Counted from the first letter of the stretch, positions 17,701 to 28,920 are shown. The stretch is DNA of 64,000 nt from [Empedobacter] haloabium (GCA_008011715.2 CP136508.1:2790001-2854000), one strand, 5' to 3'. Numbers and translations are program-made. Notes: generated by a model not told the origin, from the sequence alone.

Positions 17701-19062
17701 TCAGCCGCGATCGGCTGCCTGGTCGTCCCGCGCCGCCTTGCGCCGAATCTGCAGGGCGCGGTCCGTCACGCCCAGCCGCTGCGCCGCGCGCTGGTTGTTG
17801 TCGCCTTCCTGCTCCAGCACGATGCGGATCGCCAGGTCGGCCGCGGCCTGGCCGAGCCGCGCCAGGCTGACGCCGCGGTCGACGGCGTGGCGGATGGCGT
17901 CGCAGAACGGCTGGTCGGGCCAGGCCGGCGCGCCGTGCAGGCGTTCGTCCGGCGGCACGTCGCCGATCGTCAGCGGGCCGGGTCCCGCGTGGCGGTACCA
18001 GATGCGCGCGACCGTCTGGCGCAAGTCGCGCACATTGCCCTTGTACTCGCGCGCCAGCAGGTACTCGCGCACGGCCGGGTCGAGCGGGCGGCCCTGGCCC
18101 TTGGGGTCGAGCTGGCGCAGGAAGTGCTCGACCAGCGGCAGGATGTCGCTCTTGCGCTCGCGCAGCGGCGGCGGTCGGCAGCGCCAGGCGGCGATGCGGT
18201 AATACAGGTCGGCGCGGAAGGTGCCGGCCGCCACGTCCGCCTCCAGGTCGCGGTTGGTGGCGCACACGAGGCGGAAATGGCTGGGGTTCCAGATATTGCT
18301 GCCCACCCGCTTGTACTTGTGCTCCTGGACCACGCGCAGCAATTGCGCCTGCAGCGGCAGGGGCAGCTCGCCCACCTCGTCCAGGAACAGGATGCCGCCG
18401 TCCGCCATCGCGAACGCGCCGTCGCGCGCATTGGTGGCGCCCGTGAAGGCGCCGCGCTCGTGGCCGAACAGCTCGGAGCCGGCCAGTTCCGGCGACAGGG
18501 TGGTGCAATCGAGCACCGTCAGCTCGCCGGTGGTGCCGGACAGTTTATGGATCAGTTGCGCGATCAGGTCCTTGCCGGTGCCCGTCTCGCCCGTGATCAG
18601 CACGGGCGACTGGGTGAACGCGGACACTTCGACCACGCTGTGCACCAGCGCGCGCCACACCGGGCTGTCGCCCACCAGCCAGCCTTGCACGGCGGTGGAG
18701 GCCATCAGGCGCTGCACGGCATCCCAGCGCTGCAGCCGTGCCACGATCTGCTGCGCGCACAACTCGGCGGAACTGAAGGGCAGCAGGTCGGTCGCGCCGG
18801 CATCCAGCATGCCCCACATCGCGTCCGGCGCCAGCGGCTCCGGTGCGCAATCGACGGCCAGCACGGCCGCCTGGCTGGCCAGCGCCTGCACGGCCTGCAG
18901 CCGGTCGGCCGCGCCGCCGCAGCCGCCGCACAACAGCACGCCGAAACCGCGCGCGGGTTGCGCCTGGACGGCGATGCCGGCGGCATCGAGGGCATCGCGC
19001 AGCATCGGTTCGGCGCCCCGGGCCGGCGTGCCCAACGTCTGCATCCAGATCGACAGTGCCAT
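17701..19062 (-). CDS. Sigma-54-dependent transcriptional activator
   Basis: A 453-residue bacterial enhancer-binding protein. The N-terminal 125 residues look like a decayed receiver domain: strands alternate with helices, ending in GATDLLPF, but no convincing phospho-acceptor Asp pocket is seen. The AAA+ domain has Walker A GETGTGKD, the sigma-54-contacting loop GAFTGA, Walker B ILFLDEVGELPL and an arginine finger region. A Fis-type helix-turn-helix (NNQRAAQRLGVTDRAL) ends the protein. Start 19062 is chosen because GAGG stands 5 bases upstream; in-frame starts at 19083 (ATG) and 19095 (TTG) are possible. It is likely controlled otherwise than by phosphorylation. Its targets are unknown; the secreted protein downstream is a candidate. 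Confidence 0.88.
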   Translation of the reverse strand: MALSIWMQTLGTPARGAEPMLRDALDAAGIAVQAQPARGFGVLLCGGCGGAADRLQAVQALASQAAVLAVDCAPEPLAPDAMWGMLDAGATDLLPFSSAELCAQQIVARLQRWDAVQRLMASTAVQGWLVGDSPVWRALVHSVVEVSAFTQSPVLITGETGTGKDLIAQLIHKLSGTTGELTVLDCTTLSPELAGSELFGHERGAFTGATNARDGAFAMADGGILFLDEVGELPLPLQAQLLRVVQEHKYKRVGSNIWNPSHFRLVCATNRDLEADVAAGTFRADLYYRIAAWRCRPPPLRERKSDILPLVEHFLRQLDPKGQGRPLDPAVREYLLAREYKGNVRDLRQTVARIWYRHAGPGPLTIGDVPPDERLHGAPAWPDQPFCDAIRHAVDRGVSLARLGQAAADLAIRIVLEQEGDNNQRAAQRLGVTDRALQIRRKAARDDQAADRG

Positions 19063-19222
19063 CGCGGCCTCACGCACCAGCATCCACCGCTTCAATATAG
19101 CAGCGCTGCCGGCCCGTTACCTGTATTAATTAGCACCTCGCGGGTCGCGAATTTGTCGCCGAATGTAGCGCGGCAGGCGGAGCACAGGTGCCTGACGCCA
19201 CGGGTTGGAAAACCGGCGCAAG

Positions 19223-19247
19223 AAAAAAGGCGGCCGAAGCCGCCTTT
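19223..19247 (-). terminator. Intrinsic terminator of the decarboxylase gene
   Basis: Read on the minus strand, GGCGGC pairs with GCCGCC around a TTCG tetraloop and is followed by six T. It lies 25 bases beyond the decarboxylase stop codon. This is a textbook rho-independent terminator. Confidence 0.88.
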
Positions 19248-19271
19248 CCGTCCTATGCTGGAAGCACGGGC

Positions 19272-21524
19272 TTACTGCTTGACGCAGTCGACGAAATAAT
19301 CGCGCTTGCCATTGACCTCGCGCTTGACCAGGCCGTGCACGTCCGTCTCGAAGCCGGGGAAGCGCTCGTTGAAGTCGCGCGCGAAGCGCAGGTAGTCGAC
19401 GATCGTCTTGTTGAAGCGCTCGCCCGGGATCAGCAGGGGAATGCCCGGCGGATATGGCGTCAGGAGGATCGACGTGATGCGGCCTTCCAGGTCGTCGATC
19501 GCCACGCGCTCGATCTCGCGGTGCGCCATCTTGGCGAACGCGTCGGACGGCTTCATGGCCGGGATCATGTCGGACAGGTACATCTCCGTCGTCAGGCGCG
19601 CCACGTCGTAGGCCTTGTAGAAGTCGTGGATCTGCTGGCACAGGTCGCGCAGGCCCATCTTCTCGTAGCGCGGATTGGCGGCGGAGAATTCCGGCAGGAT
19701 GCGCCACAGCGGGGCGTTCTTGTCGTAGTCGTCCTTGAACTGCTGCAGCGCGGTCAACAGCGTGTTCCAGCGGCCCTTGGTGATGCCGATCGTGAACATG
19801 ATGAAGAACGAGTACAGGCCGCACTTCTCGACGATGACGCCGTGTTCGGCCAGGTACTTCGTGACGATCGACGCCGGGATGCCGGAGTCGGCGAACTGGC
19901 CCTCCAGCGACAGGCCCGGGTTGACGATGGTCGCCTTGATCGGGTCCAGCATGTTGAAGCCCGGTGCCAGCTTGCCGAAGCCGTGCCAGTCGTCCTCGGC
20001 GCGGATGATCCAGTCCTCGCGCGTGCCGATGCCTTCCTCGGCGAAAGTGTCCGGACCCCAGACCTTGAACCACCAGTCCTGGCCCCATTCCTCGTCGATC
20101 TTCTTCATCGCGCGGCGGAAGTCGAGCGCTTCCAGGATCGATTCCTCGACCAGCGCGGTGCCGCCCGGCGCTTCCATCATCGCCGCGGCCACGTCGCACG
20201 AGGCGATGATCGAGTACTGCGGCGAGGTGGAGGTGTGCATCAGGTAGGCTTCGTTGAACGCATCCTTGTCCAGCTTGACGGACTCCGACTCGCGCACCAG
20301 CACCTGCGAGGCCTGCGACAGGCCGGCCAGCAGCTTGTGGGTGGACTGCGTCGAGAAGATCATCGACTCCTTGGCGCGCGGGCGGTCCTTGCCGATCGCG
20401 TGCATGTCCTTGTAGAAGTCGTGGAAGGTGGCGTGCGGCAGCCAGGCTTCGTCGAAGTGCAGGGTGTCGATCTTCCCGTCCAGCATTTCGCGCAGCGTCT
20501 CGACGTTGTACACCACGCCGTCGTAGGTGGACTGCGTGATGGTCAGGATGCGCGGCTTCTTGTTGGCGGCGTCGCGTGCGAACGGGTTGTTCTCGATCTT
20601 CTTCTGGATCGATTCCATCGTGAACTCTTCCAGCGGGATCGGTCCGATGATGCCCAGGTGGTTCCGGGTCGGCATCAGGAACACGGGAATCGCGCCGCAC
20701 ATGATGATCGAATGCAGGATCGACTTATGGCAGTTGCGGTCCACCACGACGATGTCGCCCGGCGCCACCGTCGAATGCCACACCATCTTGTTCGAGGTGG
20801 ACGTGCCGTTGGTGACGAAGTAGCAGTGGTCGGCGTTGTAGATGCGCGCCGCGTTGCGCTCGGAGGCGGCCACCGGGCCGGTGTGGTCCAGCAGCTGGCC
20901 CAGTTCCTCCACGGCGTTGCAGACGTCGGCGCGCAGCATGTTCTCGCCAAAGAACTGGTGGAACATCTGGCCGATCGGCGACTTCAGGAACGCCACGCCG
21001 CCCGAGTGGCCCGGGCAGTGCCAGGAGTACGAGCCGTCGTTCGCGTAGTGCACCAGGGCGCGGAAGAACGGCGGCGACAGGCCGTCCAGGTAGGACTTGG
21101 CTTCGCGGATGATGTGGCGCGCGACGAATTCCGGCGTGTCCTCGAACATGTGGATGAAGCCATGCAGCTCGCGCAGGATGTCGTTCGGGATATGGCGCGA
21201 GGTGCGCGTTTCGCCGTACAGGTAGATCGGGATGTCCGCGTTCTTGTAGCGGATCTCCTCGACGAAGGCGCGCAGGGACTTCAGCGCATGGTCGGTTTCC
21301 TCGATCGAGCCGCCGCCGAATTCCTCGTCGTCGATGGAGAGGACAAATGCGGAGGCGCGCGACTGCTGCTGCGCGAACTGCGCCAGGTCGCCATAGCTGG
21401 TCACGCCCAGCACTTCCATGCCTTCCTTCTCCATGGCCGCGGCCAGGGCGCGAATGCCCAGGCCGGACGTGTTCTCGGAACGGAAGTCCTCGTCGATAAT
21501 GACGATGGGGAAACGAAATTTCAT
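19272..21524 (-). CDS. Arginine/lysine/ornithine decarboxylase (PLP, fold type I)
   Basis: A 750-residue inducible-type basic amino acid decarboxylase. The N-terminal 130 residues form the wing domain. The central PLP domain shows SWHCPGHSGG, the Asp region TLHFDEAWLPHA and the Schiff-base Lys in STQSTHKLLAGLS. The C-terminal domain contains the PPYPPGIPLLIPGERF-like motif (TPYPPGIPLLIPGERF), as in AdiA, CadA and SpeC. The sequence alone does not tell which amino acid is used. Such enzymes consume protons in acid resistance or feed polyamine synthesis. It is monocistronic: a clear terminator follows, and a 224-base gap lies upstream. Confidence 0.92.
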   Translation of the reverse strand: MKFRFPIVIIDEDFRSENTSGLGIRALAAAMEKEGMEVLGVTSYGDLAQFAQQQSRASAFVLSIDDEEFGGGSIEETDHALKSLRAFVEEIRYKNADIPIYLYGETRTSRHIPNDILRELHGFIHMFEDTPEFVARHIIREAKSYLDGLSPPFFRALVHYANDGSYSWHCPGHSGGVAFLKSPIGQMFHQFFGENMLRADVCNAVEELGQLLDHTGPVAASERNAARIYNADHCYFVTNGTSTSNKMVWHSTVAPGDIVVVDRNCHKSILHSIIMCGAIPVFLMPTRNHLGIIGPIPLEEFTMESIQKKIENNPFARDAANKKPRILTITQSTYDGVVYNVETLREMLDGKIDTLHFDEAWLPHATFHDFYKDMHAIGKDRPRAKESMIFSTQSTHKLLAGLSQASQVLVRESESVKLDKDAFNEAYLMHTSTSPQYSIIASCDVAAAMMEAPGGTALVEESILEALDFRRAMKKIDEEWGQDWWFKVWGPDTFAEEGIGTREDWIIRAEDDWHGFGKLAPGFNMLDPIKATIVNPGLSLEGQFADSGIPASIVTKYLAEHGVIVEKCGLYSFFIMFTIGITKGRWNTLLTALQQFKDDYDKNAPLWRILPEFSAANPRYEKMGLRDLCQQIHDFYKAYDVARLTTEMYLSDMIPAMKPSDAFAKMAHREIERVAIDDLEGRITSILLTPYPPGIPLLIPGERFNKTIVDYLRFARDFNERFPGFETDVHGLVKREVNGKRDYFVDCVKQ

Positions 21525-21748
21525 GATGTCTCCAAAAAGAAGAACCGCCCCGGGTCATTCGATGACCGGAGCGGGCTGGGCGCGCTGCACGCGTGGGCCT
21601 GGGCCTGGCGGGCGGCGGGATGCCAATACGGGGCGCGGTCCGCGCCCGAAAAAAAGAACCGGGATTCTCGCAGAAATCGCGCCGCCGTGGTGAAAAAATT
21701 CCAAGGAATTTTCGAGGCTGGCCGGCGCGCTTTCATGGCGTGCGAAGC

Positions 21749-22357
21749 TTAGTGCGCTGCCGCGCCGAACAGGGCGCCCAGCGGGTCGACGTGCAGCCAG
21801 GCGAACGCGCCCAGCGCGATGCCGGCGGCGGCCACCGCGTAGGTGGACAGCAGCAGCCAGCGGCGGTTGGTCAGCAAGGTGATGGCGGCCAGCGCGATGG
21901 CGATCTGTTCGGCGGTCGTCGCCAGTGCCCACTGGTGGTGCTGGTGCAGCACGGTGTCGGACTTCCTGTCCCACTCGTGCGACTTCGCTTCCCAGCTTTC
22001 CGCCTCTTTCTTGATCTCTTCCTTTTCCGACTTGTAGCGGGCCACGTCGGCACGGTATTTTTCCGGATCGACGTTCGGCAGCGTCATCGCCAGCTCGGCC
22101 AGATTCTGCTTGTTCGACTTGGCCTGGTAGTAGTTCCAGCGGTTGGCCGCTTCCGTCTTGGCGATGGCCGCGTTGTTCTTGAACATGGCCGCGTCGTTCT
22201 GGGTGGCGCCGCCCTGGTAACCGAACAGCGCGCCGATCGTCGCCAGGATGGCGGTGGTGACGGCGATCTTGCCGGAGAATTTGTCGTGGCCGTGGCCGGC
22301 GGCATGTTCGACCGCGTGGTCGTGCGGGCCGTGGACGTGGAAGCCGTGTCCTGACAT
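21749..22357 (-). CDS. DUF4337-type membrane protein
   Basis: A 202-residue protein. The N terminus is His-rich (MSGHGFHVHGPHDHAVEH). One hydrophobic segment follows (about residues 28-47, IAVTTAILATIGALFGYQGG). A long charged coiled-coil-like middle comes next (about 60-135), then two TM helices at the C terminus. This TM, coil, TM-TM plan matches the DUF4337 family, whose function is not known to me. The start at 22357 is taken because the His-rich leader and TM1 begin there. The gene lies 14 bases downstream of folA and is probably co-transcribed with it. Confidence 0.8.
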   Translation of the reverse strand: MSGHGFHVHGPHDHAVEHAAGHGHDKFSGKIAVTTAILATIGALFGYQGGATQNDAAMFKNNAAIAKTEAANRWNYYQAKSNKQNLAELAMTLPNVDPEKYRADVARYKSEKEEIKKEAESWEAKSHEWDRKSDTVLHQHHQWALATTAEQIAIALAAITLLTNRRWLLLSTYAVAAAGIALGAFAWLHVDPLGALFGAAAH

Positions 22358-22371
22358 CTGTCGAGTATTCC

Positions 22372-22869
22372 TTAAGCTGGATGACGTTGGTAGGTGACGA
22401 TCGCGTAAGGCAAGCCACTGGCGGCATGATACGCCTGCCGTTCGCTTTCCTGCCACACGGCCGGATCGATCGGGGGGAAGAAGGTATCGCAGTCGAACGC
22501 CTGGTCGATGTGCGTGACGATCAGCCGGTCGGCCACGGCCAGCGCCTCGGCGAAGACCTGGGCGCCGCCGATGATGAAGGCGGGGGCCTCATTATTAACC
22601 TGCGCGACCAGCGCCACCGCGTCGGCCAGCGAGCCGACGGCTTCGACGCCGTCGTGGCGCCACTCGGGATTGCGCGTGACGACGATGCTGCGCCGGTTCG
22701 GCAGCGGCCGGCCGATCGACTCGAAGGTCTTGCGGCCCATGATGATCGGGTGGCCCGTCGTCAGGCGCTTGAAGTGCGCCAGGTCTTCCGGCAGGTGCCA
22801 GGGCAGCTGGTTGTGGATGCCGATGCCGCCGTTGCGGTCGACGGCGACGATGATGGCGAGTTGCGTCAT
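22372..22869 (-). CDS. folA: Dihydrofolate reductase
   Basis: Reduces dihydrofolate to tetrahydrofolate with NADPH and so restores the cofactor consumed by ThyA, also encoded in this window. It has 165 residues, the usual length. Motifs: IVAVDRNGGIGIHNQLPWHLPED (substrate pocket with the acidic residue), IIMGRKTFESIGRPLPNR (NADPH site) and IIGGAQVF. Start 22869 is the ATG of MTQLAIIVAV; the longer open frame adds only unconserved residues. Confidence 0.96.
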   Translation of the reverse strand: MTQLAIIVAVDRNGGIGIHNQLPWHLPEDLAHFKRLTTGHPIIMGRKTFESIGRPLPNRRSIVVTRNPEWRHDGVEAVGSLADAVALVAQVNNEAPAFIIGGAQVFAEALAVADRLIVTHIDQAFDCDTFFPPIDPAVWQESERQAYHAASGLPYAIVTYQRHPA

Positions 22870-23063
22870 GAGGTCGTATCTGGAGGGTTCGTTGCGGCCC
22901 GTATTATAGGATGCCGCCGGCGCGCCTGGCGGGCACGTGGCCAATTCGTGGCCAATTCCTCAAATATTTCCTCTAATAAAGTGCTGGCGTGAGTATTGGA
23001 GAGATTTGCCGGGCCACGTTTCCTTTATCTTAACGACTTTTTACGGCGGTTAAGGGAGAACGG

Positions 23064-24575
23064 GTGGACCAGCAGCGCTATCTGGCACTGATCGAGCGTC
23101 TGGAGCGCGAGTCGCGCGCGCGTCCGCGGCGCTTCCACGCCCGCGTCCTGCTCGTCAGCATGGGACTGTATGGCGCGGAGCTGGCGCTGCTGCTGGCGGC
23201 GTGGCTGGTCTGCCATGCGCTGCTGCGGCACTTGCCCGCCATCGATGCCACGCTGGCGGCCGCCGTGCTGGGCGCGCTGGTCGCGCTGCTGCTGAAGTGG
23301 CTGCTGTGGCCGCGCCTGCCGGTGCCGCAGGGGCGGGCGCTGACGCGGGCGGAGGCGCCGGCGTTGTTCGATGCCCTCGACCGCATGCGCGAGCGCATGG
23401 CGGCGCCGCCGGTCCACCACGTGCTGCTGGACGCGCGCTACAACGTGGCGGTGCTGCAGCAGCCGCGCTGGGGCGGCCTGTGGGGGCGCCGTACCAATTA
23501 CCTGATGGTGGGCCTGCCTTACCTGCTGGCCGTGTCGACCAGCGAGCTGTTCGCCGCCCTGGCGCACGAGCTGGGGCATCTCGGCGGCGGCCGTGCGCCC
23601 CTGCATGCCTGGGTGTATCGCCAGCGCCGCGTCGTCGGCGCACTGCACGAGCAGGCGCAGGAGCGCAGCGGCGCGCTGGCACGGCTCGCGGCACCGCTGC
23701 TGGACCGCACGCTGGCCTACTACAATGCGGTCACGTTCGTGCTGGCGCGCCAGCACGAGTACGAGGCGGACCGCGCCGCCACGGCTGTGGTGGGCGCCAC
23801 CGTCAACGCGCGCGCGCTCGTGCGCGACACGCTGCAGATGCGCTGGCTGCACGAGACGTTCTGGCCGACCTTGCTGCGCCACGCCGACCGGGGCGTGCGC
23901 CCGCCCTTCATGCCGTACACGGCAATGCGCACGGCTTTGCGCGCCGGTCACGCGCAGTGGGCCCGGCCGGAACGCCTGGAAGCCGCACTGGCGCAGCGCT
24001 CCGGGCGGCACGACACCCATCCCTGTCTGCACGAGCGGCTGATCGCCATCGGCGTGCCGGCGGCGCTGCCGCCGCCGCTGGAGCGCAGCGCGGCCGACGT
24101 GCTGCTGGGCTCCGACACCACGCGCCGCCTGGTCGCCGAATTCGACGCGCTGTGGTGGCGCCGCGAAGGGCGTAACTGGGAGCAGCGCTACCACCAGGCC
24201 AGCGCGGCGCGCCAGCGCATGCAGGCGCTGGCGGCGCAGGACATCGCCACGCTGGCGCCGGCCCAGCTGGAGGAGCTGGCGCTGCTGACGACGGAATTCG
24301 ACACCGCCCAGGCCGCGCGCCCGCTGCTGGCCCGCGTGCTGGCCCAGCCCGGCCAGCATCCGCAGGCCGCGTTCCACTATGGCCGCCTGCTGCTCGATGC
24401 GGACGACGCCCAGGGCCTGCGCTACCTGCAGGTGGCCGCGGCCAGCGAGCGCGCGCTGGCGTCCGGCGCGGCCATGCAGGGCCACCAGTTCCTGCTGCGC
24501 ACGCAGGACGAGCGCGCCGCGCAGCGCTGGCTGGAGCTGGTGCAGCCGCCGCTGGCCGGCGCGGCGTTATACTGA
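23064..24575 (+). CDS. M48-family membrane metallopeptidase
   Basis: A 503-residue integral membrane zinc peptidase. Two TM helices (about residues 30-55 and 65-85) precede the catalytic HELGH at about residue 170, within FAALAHELGHLGG. A Glu in the later RQHEYEADRAA motif is the third zinc ligand, as in HtpX/Ste24 peptidases. A C-terminal helical repeat-like region of about 130 residues follows (AARPLLARVLAQPGQHPQAA), resembling TPR sequence. The GTG start has GGGAGAA just upstream. Such proteins handle membrane-protein quality control; the substrate here is unknown. Confidence 0.88.
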   Translation: MDQQRYLALIERLERESRARPRRFHARVLLVSMGLYGAELALLLAAWLVCHALLRHLPAIDATLAAAVLGALVALLLKWLLWPRLPVPQGRALTRAEAPALFDALDRMRERMAAPPVHHVLLDARYNVAVLQQPRWGGLWGRRTNYLMVGLPYLLAVSTSELFAALAHELGHLGGGRAPLHAWVYRQRRVVGALHEQAQERSGALARLAAPLLDRTLAYYNAVTFVLARQHEYEADRAATAVVGATVNARALVRDTLQMRWLHETFWPTLLRHADRGVRPPFMPYTAMRTALRAGHAQWARPERLEAALAQRSGRHDTHPCLHERLIAIGVPAALPPPLERSAADVLLGSDTTRRLVAEFDALWWRREGRNWEQRYHQASAARQRMQALAAQDIATLAPAQLEELALLTTEFDTAQAARPLLARVLAQPGQHPQAAFHYGRLLLDADDAQGLRYLQVAAASERALASGAAMQGHQFLLRTQDERAAQRWLELVQPPLAGAALY

Positions 24576-24604
24576 TTCGCACCCACAGCGCACAAGGAGG
24601 CAGC

Positions 24605-25255
24605 ATGAAAGTCTATCTGGTCGTGGTCGAGACGCTGGCCGACTGGGAAATCGGCTACCTGACGGCGGAGCTGCACAGCCGCCGTTTCTTCGCCAATCCG
24701 CTGGCGCCGTTCGAGCAAGTTCTGGTCGGGCTGACGGCAGCGCCGGTGCGCAGCATGGGTGGCATGGCCTTGACGCCCGATCTGGCCCTGGACGAGGTGC
24801 GCATGGAGCAGGGCGACCTGCTGCTGTTGCCCGGTTCGGACATCTGGGACCAGCCGCAGGCCAAGGCCGCGCTGGCGTTCGCGCGTGCCCGGCTGGACGA
24901 GGGCCATAACGTGGCGGCGATCTGCGGCGCGACCAATGGCCTGGCGCAGGTCGGCGCGTTGAACGAGCACGCACACACCAGCAACGACCTGGATTTCCTG
25001 AAGCAGACTTGCCCGGACTACCAGGGCGCGGAACGGTACCGGCACGAGCCGGCGGTGCGCGACCGCAACCTGATCACGGCCACCGGCCTGGCGCCGCTGG
25101 AGTTCTCGTACGAGGTGTTCAAGCTGCTGGACGTGCTGCGGCCGGCCACGCTGGAGGCCTGGTACCAGCTGCACAAGACGCGCGAGGCGAAGTGGTTTTA
25201 CGCGCTGATGGAGTCGATGCAGGCCGGGGGCCAGGGGTCTGTCCCCGGTAAGTGA
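24605..25255 (+). CDS. DJ-1/PfpI-superfamily protein with repeat-derived C terminus
   Basis: A 216-residue protein of the class I glutamine-amidotransferase-like fold. The nucleophile elbow is AAICGATNG, giving a Cys near residue 104. Length and layout match YoaZ/YraA-type DJ-1 relatives. AAGGAGG precedes the ATG. The last residues (GGQGSVPGK) are encoded by the left arm of the intergenic palindromic repeat that begins at 25234, so the native C terminus has been replaced or extended by the repeat. A chaperone, glyoxalase or protease-like role is known in the family; which applies here is open. Confidence 0.87.
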   Translation: MKVYLVVVETLADWEIGYLTAELHSRRFFANPLAPFEQVLVGLTAAPVRSMGGMALTPDLALDEVRMEQGDLLLLPGSDIWDQPQAKAALAFARARLDEGHNVAAICGATNGLAQVGALNEHAHTSNDLDFLKQTCPDYQGAERYRHEPAVRDRNLITATGLAPLEFSYEVFKLLDVLRPATLEAWYQLHKTREAKWFYALMESMQAGGQGSVPGK

Positions 25256-25381
25256 CGGCTGCTGCCTTACTAGTTGGCAGGGTTAGGGGACTGACCCCGG
25301 TTTTTGTCGCACCGCCCGAGTTCCCGGTACCTGGCGGCCGCGGATCAAAACCGGGGTCAGTCCCCGGTGGGGACAGACCCC
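25234..25381. repeat. Palindromic intergenic repeat with nested inverted arms
   Basis: Outer arms GGGGTCTGTCCCC (25234-25246) and GGGGACAGACCCC (25369-25381) are perfect reverse complements. Inner arms GGGGACTGACCCCGG (25286-25300) and CCGGGGTCAGTCCCC (25351-25365) are also perfect reverse complements, flanked by T and A runs that pair. Related cores recur at 40428-40504 and at 51183-51234. Confidence 0.85.
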
Positions 25382-25409
25382 AACCCACCGTGCCGCGGGT
25401 GTGCTTTTT

Positions 25410-26381
25410 TTACACCGCCATCGGCGCCGTGATCGCGGCATGGTGCTGGTAACCCTCCAGGCTGAAGTCGGACGGCTCGATTTTTTCCAGCCATTCCGGC
25501 TCGTAACGCCCGGTCTCGGCAAACGCCGGCACGCGCTCGGAGATCACGAGGCGCGGCAGCGGATACGGTTCGCGCGTGAGCTGCTCGCGCACCATGTCCA
25601 GGTGGTTCTCGTAGATGTGCGCATCGCCGACGAAATAGCTGAACCAGCGCGGCGTGTAGCCCGTCAGCCGGCCCACCAGCGCCAGCAGCGCGGCGGCTTC
25701 GGCGATGTTGAACGGCGTGCCCAGGCCGATGTCGTTGCTGCGCACGTACAGGCACAGCGAGATTTCCCTGGTCGTCGCGTTCGGGATGAACTGGTACAGC
25801 AGGTGGCAGGCCGGCAGCGCCACCTCGTCCAGCACGGCCGGGTTCCAGCCGTGGAACAGGATGCGGCGGCTGCCTGGGTTGTGGACGATGGTGTCCAGGC
25901 ACTCGCGCAGCTGGTCCACCGCCTTGTACAGCAGCAGCTTGTCGACGCCATGTTCCTGCAGCGGCGCGACGACGGTAAAGCCGTTGGCGCGGGCGGCATC
26001 GATCCGCGCCGTGGCGGCCGCATCGAGCACCTTGTAGGCCGGCCATTCGCGCCACTGCACGCCGTACACGGGACCGAGGTCGTCGGTGCCGGCGCGGAAC
26101 GGATTGTCCAGCCACTGGCGGTTCTCGTTGGCGTTCTGGTCCCATACCTTGCAGCCCAGCGCGCGAAAGTCGGCGGCGCTGCGCGAGGCGCGCAGGAAGG
26201 CGCACAGCTCGCCCACGACGGACTTGAACGCCAGCTTCTTCGTCGTCACCGCCGGGAAGCCCTTGGCCAGGTCGAAGCGCATCATGGCGCCCGGCACCGA
26301 CAGGGTGCGGATGCCCGTGCGGTTGTCCTGCCAGCTGCCTTCGGCCAGGACGGTTTCGATCAGTTGCTGGTACTGCTGCAT
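25410..26381 (-). CDS. thyA: Thymidylate synthase
   Basis: Methylates dUMP to dTMP using methylene-tetrahydrofolate. It has 323 residues, about 60 more than the 264-residue E. coli enzyme. The extra length lies mostly in the small-domain region near residues 100-165 (GQ-loop to the catalytic core), a form known in other bacteria. The catalytic Cys is in [10 protein letters not shown]; the folate and dUMP sites show [15 protein letters not shown] and HIYENH. It completes the dTMP set with dcd and folA in this window. The gene ends 28 bases from the intergenic repeat. Confidence 0.97.
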   Translation of the reverse strand: MQQYQQLIETVLAEGSWQDNRTGIRTLSVPGAMMRFDLAKGFPAVTTKKLAFKSVVGELCAFLRASRSAADFRALGCKVWDQNANENRQWLDNPFRAGTDDLGPVYGVQWREWPAYKVLDAAATARIDAARANGFTVVAPLQEHGVDKLLLYKAVDQLRECLDTIVHNPGSRRILFHGWNPAVLDEVALPACHLLYQFIPNATTREISLCLYVRSNDIGLGTPFNIAEAAALLALVGRLTGYTPRWFSYFVGDAHIYENHLDMVREQLTREPYPLPRLVISERVPAFAETGRYEPEWLEKIEPSDFSLEGYQHHAAITAPMAV

Positions 26382-26440
26382 GCGGTTCTCCGTAAAGCGT
26401 GCGCGCGGCGCAAAGCCCGCGATTCTAGCATGCCCGGTTG

Positions 26441-27816
<1,376 letters not shown>

Positions 27817-27820
<4 letters not shown>

Positions 27821-28920
27821 TGCGCGGCCTCCAGGGCGCGGTGCCATGCCGCCAGCGCGGCATGCACCGCGTCGTCCGGCAGCGCCAGCAGGTGCTCGCC
27901 AACGTACCATTCGGTATAGGAGGTGCGCGGCATTGCCGCGTGATGCACCTGGTTGTGCAGCCAGACCCCATGCTCCCGGGCGATGCGGTTGCGGATCGCC
28001 AGCGCCGTCTCGCGCGCCACAGGCAGGTGCAGATGGAGCAGGTTGGCCTGCGGCTGGTCCGGATTGGGCCGCAGCAGCGGGTAGCGGCGCAGCGCGTCGA
28101 ACAGCCATTGGGTGCGGCGGAAGTACGCCGGCATCGCGGCCAGGCGCGCGTCCAGCTGCATCGCCGCCGCGACCACGTAAGGCGTACGGTGGATCACGTT
28201 GCCACCCTGGCGGCGATACCACTCGCGCGCCTGCTCGACGAAGGCGTGGCGGCCGGCCAGCACCGCGCCGCCCAGGCCGCCGATACCCTTGTACAGCGAG
28301 ACGTAGACGGAGTCGCAGCCGGCGGCCAGCTCCGCCGGCGCCTTGCCATAGCCGGCTGCCGCTTCCCACAGCCGGGCGCCATCGACGTGCAGGTGCACGC
28401 CGGTGCTGGCGCAGTGGTCCTTGATCGCGGTCAGCTCGGGCCACGAGGGCGCCTGGCCGCCGATCTCGCGCGCCGGCAGTTCCAGCGCCACGGCGCCCAG
28501 CGGGTCCGCGATCGCCTGCAGCTCTTCCAGGGTGAACGGACGGTGCGGGCTGCCGATCGGCAGGGCCGTGAAATGGCCGAACAGCTGGTGGTTGGCCCGC
28601 TCGTGCTTCAGGATGTGCGCGGTCGGGTGCAGCGCGACCAGCTGGCTGCCGCGCGCCGCGCAGGCCAGGCGCAGCGCGGTGGCCTGCGCCATCGTGCCGG
28701 TAATGCAGAACACGGCGGCCTCCATGCCCAGCAGGGCGGCGACCTTGCGCTCCAGCGCCTGGATCAGCTCGCCCTCGCCATACACGTCGTGCTCGATGCC
28801 GTGCTGCTCGCACCACGCCGCCATCGCCGCGAAGGTCTGCGCGGGCGTCGGCTGGCGGTGGCCGGGCAGCACCGTGTGGCAGGCCCGCCTCAGCGCGCTT
28901 TCGTCGATGGCGCCGTTCAT
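27817..28920 (-). CDS. ltaE: Low-specificity threonine aldolase (beta-eliminating lyase family)
   Basis: A 367-residue fold-type I PLP enzyme that cleaves L-threonine or related beta-hydroxy amino acids to glycine and an aldehyde. Seen: HDVYGEGELIQALERKVAAL at the N terminus, HVDGARLWEA with the cofactor Asp, and the Schiff-base Lys in SLYKGIGGLGG. The start overlaps the ABC transporter stop (ATGA, 28917-28920), and the stop overlaps the helicase start. The enzyme family is certain; the exact substrate preference is not. Confidence 0.9.

Noticed and set aside
19188..21752. 854-codon frame opposite the decarboxylase
   Set aside because: The decarboxylase motifs on the minus strand are unmistakable; this frame has none.
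22936..22957. Direct duplication of GTGGCCAATTC upstream of folA
   Set aside because: Only two adjacent short copies without further context; most likely slippage.
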